Part shown: piece by piece, positions 59,766 through 64,000 of the stretch
Numbering within the stretch: position 1 is the first letter of the stretch
How the letters are laid out: each line of letters begins with the position of its first letter
Source of the DNA: Hyphomonas sp.
GTDB lineage: Bacteria; Pseudomonadota; Alphaproteobacteria; Caulobacterales; Hyphomonadaceae
Assembly (NCBI GenBank): GCA_002700305.1
Contig: PACZ01000044.1
Span: 1 to 64,000, forward strand
Direction of reading: 5' to 3'
Length of the DNA: 64,000 nt
Program-made: the position numbers and the translations under genes
The notes under the pieces: generated by a model
The model's database searches: none
What the model was told of the DNA's origin: nothing
Seen by the model: only the letters and a program-made list of their open reading frames with translations

Positions 59766-60694
59766 CTCCTGAAACATCTCCTGAAGCATCCGGCGCGCAG
59801 ACGATTCCCGGCTGGCGCGACTCTAGGGGCGCCGGGCCGGACGGGCAACCGCCCCAAGTGCTTCAGCCTGGCCTCTATGTCGTCTCTACGCCGATCGGCA
59901 ACCTGCGGGACATTACGCTCCGCGCGCTGGACGTGCTGGCTGCAGCCGATGAAGTGCTGGCCGAGGACACGCGCGTGGCGGGGAAACTCCTGTCCGCCTA
60001 TGGGGTTAAGGCCCGGCTCAGCCCATACCATGACCACAATGGGGCGGAACGGAGACCCGAACTCCTGCGCAAGCTGAGCGAAGGCGCGCGGATCGCACTG
60101 GTCTCCGATGCGGGCACGCCGCTTGTCTCTGATCCGGGCTGGAAACTGGCGCATGAAGCGCTGGAGGCGGGCCACCGCGTGTTCCCGATCCCCGGCGCCT
60201 CGGCCATGCTGGCGGGCCTTGTGGCCAGCGGCCTGCCCAGCGACCGGTTCTGCTTCGCCGGATTTCTGCCGCCAAAACAAGGCGCCCGGACGCAAAGCCT
60301 CGAAAGCCTGAAGGCTGTACCCGCCACGCTGATCTTCTATGAGAGCGGCCCGCGCCTCGCCGATACGCTGGCGGACATGGCCAGTGTGCTGGGCGCCGGG
60401 CGGCAGGGCGCCGTGGCGCGGGAACTGACCAAACTGTTCGAGGAAACCCGGCGCGGTACGCTGGCGGACCTTGCCGCGCACTATGCCGAAGCGGGCGGCC
60501 CGAAGGGCGAGATCGTCGTCCTGGCCGGTCCGCCGCTGGAGGAGGCTGTCACGCCTGCCCGCCTCGACGCGGCCCTGCGCGAAGCCCTCGCCGACCAGCC
60601 GACCAAGGCCGCCGCCAATGCCGTCGCCGACGCGCTCGGCTTGCCAAAGCGGGAAGTCTACCAGCGTGCGCTACAGATCAAGGCCGATGGCTGA
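59759..60694 (+). CDS. rsmI: 16S rRNA (cytidine-2'-O-)-methyltransferase RsmI
   Basis: A 311-residue tetrapyrrole-methylase-fold enzyme that methylates C1402 of 16S rRNA. The signature is LYVVSTPIGNLRDITLRALD, then VLAEDTRVAGKLLSAYGVKA and IALVSDAGTPLVSDPGWKLA, and FAGFLPPKQGARTQSLESLK. The first 35 residues before the fold are alanine/glycine/proline-rich, longer than usual; GTG codons near 59855 could be an alternative start. Its first codons overlap the start of the divergent LpoA-like gene. Confidence 0.95.
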   Translation: MSSPETSPEASGAQTIPGWRDSRGAGPDGQPPQVLQPGLYVVSTPIGNLRDITLRALDVLAAADEVLAEDTRVAGKLLSAYGVKARLSPYHDHNGAERRPELLRKLSEGARIALVSDAGTPLVSDPGWKLAHEALEAGHRVFPIPGASAMLAGLVASGLPSDRFCFAGFLPPKQGARTQSLESLKAVPATLIFYESGPRLADTLADMASVLGAGRQGAVARELTKLFEETRRGTLADLAAHYAEAGGPKGEIVVLAGPPLEEAVTPARLDAALREALADQPTKAAANAVADALGLPKREVYQRALQIKADG

Positions 60695-60700
60695 ACAGGC

Positions 60701-61189
60701 TCAGCCGAGGAAACGCTCCATCAGGAGTGCATCATAGGTCACGCCATCGAGGCGGCGATAATCGCGCCACATCCCGGCTTCGCTGAAACCGAACTTCAGG
60801 AACAGCGAGATGGCGGAGAGATTGCTCGTATAGACCGCAAGCTCCACCTTGGTGAGACCGCATTGCGGCGCGTGCGCGAGCGCGGCCTCCATCAGGCGGC
60901 TGCCGGCGCCTTGTCCCCTGTGAGATGCCAGCAGGCCCAGCCCGAGCGTTCCGCGATGCGCACATTCGGGAACCTCGTTCGGAATGATGTCGATCCACCC
61001 GACCACACGGCCATTATCCAGCGCGCAATACATCGGCCAGTTATTGGCAATCATCCTGTTCGGCAGGGCCCGCTCGGGATCAAATGGCGGCAGGGAGACA
61101 AGGCCGAGATAGGTTTTCTCGGCCGCCACCTGTTCGCAGGCTGCCCGCCACACGGCAATCTGGCTCTTGTCGATATAGGCAATGTCCAT
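60701..61189 (-). CDS. GNAT-family N-acetyltransferase
   Basis: A 162-residue GNAT acetyltransferase. The acetyl-CoA pyrophosphate loop is [20 protein letters not shown], preceded by the beta4 segment [16 protein letters not shown], and the C-terminal motif B is [16 protein letters not shown]. Substrate unknown. Start ATG 61189 has GGGAGG upstream; a longer frame to 61327 overlaps the YraN gene. It lies between rsmI and the UPF0102 gene, on the opposite strand. Confidence 0.9.
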   Translation of the reverse strand: MDIAYIDKSQIAVWRAACEQVAAEKTYLGLVSLPPFDPERALPNRMIANNWPMYCALDNGRVVGWIDIIPNEVPECAHRGTLGLGLLASHRGQGAGSRLMEAALAHAPQCGLTKVELAVYTSNLSAISLFLKFGFSEAGMWRDYRRLDGVTYDALLMERFLG

Positions 61190-61283
61190 GGCGATCGCCC
61201 TCCCGGTCATCCATAAGAAAGGCTGGAAAAGCCTCTCGCTCAGTTCTACCAGAGATGACAGCCCGGATAAATCGAGACGAAAA

Positions 61284-61655
61284 ATGGCTGAAGCGAAACG
61301 GCAGGCGGCAGAGAAGCGTGGCCGCAAGGGCGAGTGGCTCGCGGCGGTCTACCTGCAGGCCAAGGGCTATCGTATCCTGGGCCGCCGGGTGCGGACACCC
61401 ATGGGCGAGGTGGACCTGATTGCGAAGCGCGGCAGGCTCGTTGCGTTCGTGGAGGTAAAGTTCCGGGCCGAGGTTCAAATTGCCGCAGGCGCGGTCACGT
61501 CCGCTAGCTGGCAGCGGATCGCGCGGGCGGCAGAGTTCTGGATGGCCCGCCACCCGGCCCTTTCAGATTGTGGTTGGCGCTATGACCTGATCGCGCTCGC
61601 GCCCCGGAAACTGCCGCAACATATACAGGATGCATGGCGGCCGGGCCTGGCCTGA
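61284..61655 (+). CDS. UPF0102 family protein (YraN-like)
   Basis: A 123-residue protein of the YraN/UPF0102 family, a restriction-endonuclease-like fold. The catalytic-core motif is [20 protein letters not shown] followed by VKFR (the E-V-K of the PD-ExK type), with the N-terminal helix [20 protein letters not shown]. Its physiological role is uncertain, possibly in DNA processing; in Bacteroidetes a homologue is linked to secretion. It is near rsmI as in many proteobacteria. Confidence 0.92.
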   Translation: MAEAKRQAAEKRGRKGEWLAAVYLQAKGYRILGRRVRTPMGEVDLIAKRGRLVAFVEVKFRAEVQIAAGAVTSASWQRIARAAEFWMARHPALSDCGWRYDLIALAPRKLPQHIQDAWRPGLA

Positions 61656-61873
61656 CAAGAGATGGAGATTAATCGGAGCTGCCGCCGGGGTAACGACTCA
61701 AAGAAAATCATAGGTGGACGGACGAGATCACCCCGGGTTGTTTCAGACCACTGACAATAGAATCCTTCCAGAAATTAAGGCCTTGCGGCCACCTCCTGTT
61801 AACCGTCGATCAAACCAATTCCTCTAATGACAAGGCTGGTTGGAGAGTTGAGTTTTCTGGGAGGCCATTGGTC

Positions 61874-62947
61874 ATGGATGCTGCTGTCGCGTTGCAAAAA
61901 GAGGCTGCGCCAAAGCCCGCGGCGGGCCCTAATCTGAAGCAGGTATTTCAGAACGCGCAGCGCGCGTTCGACCTGATCAAGAAGCACCGCACCCCGCCGG
62001 ATCCCAAGACCTATGCCGTCTGGTATGCCTATGTGGAAGCCGCTGACCCGCGCGTGATCGAACGGGTCGACAGCGCAGTTGCTGAAAATGGTACCCTGAC
62101 GCCGTTCGACATCAATTCGATTTTCCGCGAGCTTCTGACCGAGGAAGCTTCCGCTGTTTCCGCGCGTCACTCAATCGGCATTGCCATCGAAAAGGAAATC
62201 GATGATGTCATGAAGATCATCCGGCAGGGTGTTCAGAACAGCGACGAATTCGGCGCCTCGCTGGACAAGGCCAACAGTGCCCTGCCCGGCGCCGCATCTG
62301 CCGAGCATCTGGCTTCGCTTGTGTCCACCCTGATGGAAGACAATGAGCGCATGGCCCGGACCGCGCGCGAGCTGAACCAGGGCCTCACGGACTCCCAGAA
62401 CCAGATTGCCAAGCTCAATCAGGAACTGGAAGAAGTACAGACCCAGTGCCGGCGCGACCCGCTGACGTCCGTCGCCAACCGCCGGGCCTTTGACGAGCGT
62501 CTGGAACGCGAGTTGCGCGCCGCCGCCGAGACGGGCGAGAACCTCTGCCTTGCCATGGCCGACATCGACCATTTCAAGAGCGTCAACGATACCTATGGCC
62601 ACCAGGTCGGCGATGCGGTGCTGCAGCAGTTCGCATCCGTCGTGACGCAGAACATCAAGGGCCAGGACATGGTCGCCCGCTATGGCGGGGAAGAGTTCGC
62701 GATCATCCTTCCGGAGACCGACCTGTTCTCGGCCTATAACCTGCTGGTGAAGATCAAATACACGTTCAAGAACACAGAAACGCCGGTGGAAGGCACGCTG
62801 AAGTCCATCAAGGATGTGACAGCCTCGTTCGGCCTCGTTCGATTCGAACCGGGCATGACGCCGCGAGACATGATCGAGCAAGCCGACCACTATCTCTACG
62901 AGGCCAAGAATTCAGGCCGGGACAGGGTAAAAGCCAAGGGCTTCTGA
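61874..62947 (+). CDS. Soluble diguanylate cyclase (GGDEF)
   Basis: A 357-residue cytoplasmic protein. The N-terminal 180 residues are helical with a coiled coil (about 150 to 190), with no membrane segment. The C-terminal GGDEF domain has an intact active site in RYGGEEFAIILP (about residue 271) and the substrate loop MADIDHFKSVNDTYGHQVGD. The I-site is KxxD (IKGQD) instead of RxxD, so product inhibition may be weaker. ATG 61874 has GGGAGG nine bases upstream. Confidence 0.93.
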   Translation: MDAAVALQKEAAPKPAAGPNLKQVFQNAQRAFDLIKKHRTPPDPKTYAVWYAYVEAADPRVIERVDSAVAENGTLTPFDINSIFRELLTEEASAVSARHSIGIAIEKEIDDVMKIIRQGVQNSDEFGASLDKANSALPGAASAEHLASLVSTLMEDNERMARTARELNQGLTDSQNQIAKLNQELEEVQTQCRRDPLTSVANRRAFDERLERELRAAAETGENLCLAMADIDHFKSVNDTYGHQVGDAVLQQFASVVTQNIKGQDMVARYGGEEFAIILPETDLFSAYNLLVKIKYTFKNTETPVEGTLKSIKDVTASFGLVRFEPGMTPRDMIEQADHYLYEAKNSGRDRVKAKGF

Positions 62948-62956
62948 GGTCATTTA

Positions 62957-63730
62957 TCAGGCGGTTACAGACTTATGGTGCCCTGCACGTTGGGGCATAA
63001 TGATCATTGCGACGATCATCATGAGGCTGAGCGTTCCGACGATGAGCGGCCTGTCGAGCGCCAGTCCGCCATGATCCGGCTTGTCGAGGAAATTCCCAAG
63101 CACAGCGCCGAGCGGTCGCGTCAGGACGAATGCGGCCCAGAACAACCAAACGCCGCTGACCATGCGCTTCATCTGCATCCCGAGCACAACCAGCAGCATG
63201 GCACTGATCACCAGCGCTGATCCCCAATAGCCAAGCCCTGCCGTATCGGCGAACCAGTCACCGAGGGCGGTGCCCAGCGTTTGGGAAAAAGTGATGGTAA
63301 GCCAGTAGAACAGCTCGGTCTTGCGGTCTGCGATCTGGTCCGCTGAGACGCGCCCAAGGGCGAGCCGCCACGCGATCAACGATGCGATTACCAATGACAG
63401 AAGAAGGATCGATCCGCCCGTATACCCAAGACCGATGGAACGGGTGGAATAGTCCGCCAGAGTCGTGCCCGCTGTCGTCGATGCGACGATGGTGAGCCAG
63501 TAGAGACTGGCATGGAAACGGCGCGCAAAAATCTGGATGACGGCGAGCGATACGAACAGCGTGGCAAGAATGGCGGTTGCCGTGAGATAGCCGAGCCCCA
63601 TGTTCATGCTGAAGAGATTACCGCCGACTTCCCCAAGCGTGGTCGCCAGAATCTTGACGATCCAGAAGCCCGCCGTTGCGGCCGGCACCTTGCTGATAAT
63701 CTCTTCTGCGGTGGTTTTTTGTTGTTCCAT
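62957..63730 (-). CDS. DUF347-repeat membrane protein (COG4705-like)
   Basis: A 257-residue polytopic membrane protein with four repeats, each carrying a TTLGE or TTLGD-type turn (ATTLGEVGGNLFSMNMGLGY, AGTTLADYSTRSIGLGYTGG, LGTALGDWFADTAGLGYWGS, and GAVLGNFLDKPDHGG), which is the DUF347 pattern. About eight membrane helices. Function unknown; some relatives are linked to manganese or other transport. Either of two adjacent ATGs (63730 or 63733) could be the start; GGGAGG spacing favours 63730. Confidence 0.85.
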   Translation of the reverse strand: MEQQKTTAEEIISKVPAATAGFWIVKILATTLGEVGGNLFSMNMGLGYLTATAILATLFVSLAVIQIFARRFHASLYWLTIVASTTAGTTLADYSTRSIGLGYTGGSILLLSLVIASLIAWRLALGRVSADQIADRKTELFYWLTITFSQTLGTALGDWFADTAGLGYWGSALVISAMLLVVLGMQMKRMVSGVWLFWAAFVLTRPLGAVLGNFLDKPDHGGLALDRPLIVGTLSLMMIVAMIIMPQRAGHHKSVTA

Positions 63731-63916
63731 CATGCGCCTCCCGCGCGCTCAGCGAGAGTCGGGCTAACAGGTGTGCTTTCAGAAAAATAATGAATTATCG
63801 TTTGGAATCCGGGGTGGCGGCGTCATCCCCCTCCGTCACCCACGTAGTTTCCCTGATTGTCCGCAAGGTGGTCATGAGCGGTAATGATGTGTCCGCTCCG
63901 GTGGAGGGAGTGCATC

Positions 63917-64000
63917 ATGGATGGCAGTTTTTACCTCGAAGAATTATCCGCTCATACTCGTGAGGATGGGCGTGAGTGGGATGAATTCTGCGCCGGGGTG
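63917..64000 (+). CDS. Unknown protein (5' end only)
   Basis: A frame begins at ATG 63917 with GGAGGGAG seven bases upstream and runs off the window end, giving 28 residues (MDGSFYLEELSAHTREDGRE at the N-terminus, then an acidic stretch). No family can be assigned from this. The strong ribosome binding site supports it as a real gene. Confidence 0.5.
   Translation, partial: MDGSFYLEELSAHTREDGREWDEFCAGV

Noticed and set aside
1..64000. CRISPR array, rRNA operon or intact insertion sequence
   Set aside because: No regularly spaced direct repeats, no rRNA sequence and no transposase with terminal repeats were seen anywhere in the window.

Overview
The window is GC-rich alphaproteobacterial chromosome, most likely from a Hyphomonas-like member of the Hyphomonadaceae/Caulobacterales. 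This is an inference from several things seen together: a PhyR-NepR-EcfG general stress response with a HisKA_2 kinase, remnants of a Rhodobacter-type gene transfer agent (GTA), a beta-propeller phytase paired with a TonB-dependent receptor, a DegP-two-component-glnE operon, and a split cytochrome c maturation set. There are no rRNA genes, CRISPR arrays or intact insertion sequences. Two tRNA genes (Gly-UCC and Tyr-GUA) are present.

0-13.6 kb: the end of methylmalonyl-CoA mutase, small enzymes, an amidase, a three-gene ECF sigma/anti-sigma/metal-resistance-like operon with an EF-hand gene upstream, then glnE, a histidine kinase, a response regulator and a DegP protease in one operon. 13.6-16 kb: a compositionally different patch with a 670-base gene-poor stretch and a TPR-sulfotransferase gene, possibly acquired. 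16-24 kb: ccmEFH, WrbA/HxlR, a short CcmI-like TPR protein, a second two-component system with a PepSY protein, and a DnaJ-like co-chaperone.

24-28.8 kb: a decayed GTA cluster. Tail genes (gp11, gp12, gp15) survive as remnants, with gp12 fused out of frame to gp15. The terminase and an HTH protein survive further upstream. Portal, protease, capsid and most tail genes are gone, and in their place on the opposite strand sits a ParA-type ATPase with a small partner. 28.8-32.1 kb: a SulP transporter, an ETHE1-like sulfur dioxygenase-type hydrolase and a BigR-like ArsR regulator, with a perfect operator-like palindrome. 32.2-36.2 kb: a phytate-use pair (receptor plus phytase).

36.2-47.4 kb: a general stress response island. 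PhyR, NepR, EcfG and a sensor kinase are surrounded by small membrane proteins, lipoproteins, Dps, a lipid kinase and a phosphoesterase. Eight sites of the form GGAAC-N16-CGTT, all with exactly 16 bases between the boxes, lie upstream of these genes, often in divergent pairs. This looks like a regulator clustered with its own regulon.

47.5-64 kb: the tRNA pair, RlmB, an unusual membrane protein, a tandem retropepsin-like protease, a thiolase, an iron-regulated siderophore receptor with a PiuC-type dioxygenase, a lipoprotein hydrolase, dnaJ, the LpoA-like/RsmI/YraN neighbourhood with overlapping divergent starts, a diguanylate cyclase, a DUF347 membrane protein and a gene cut by the window end. 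Two copies of an approximately 98-base palindromic intergenic repeat are present at 28.8 and 55.6 kb.
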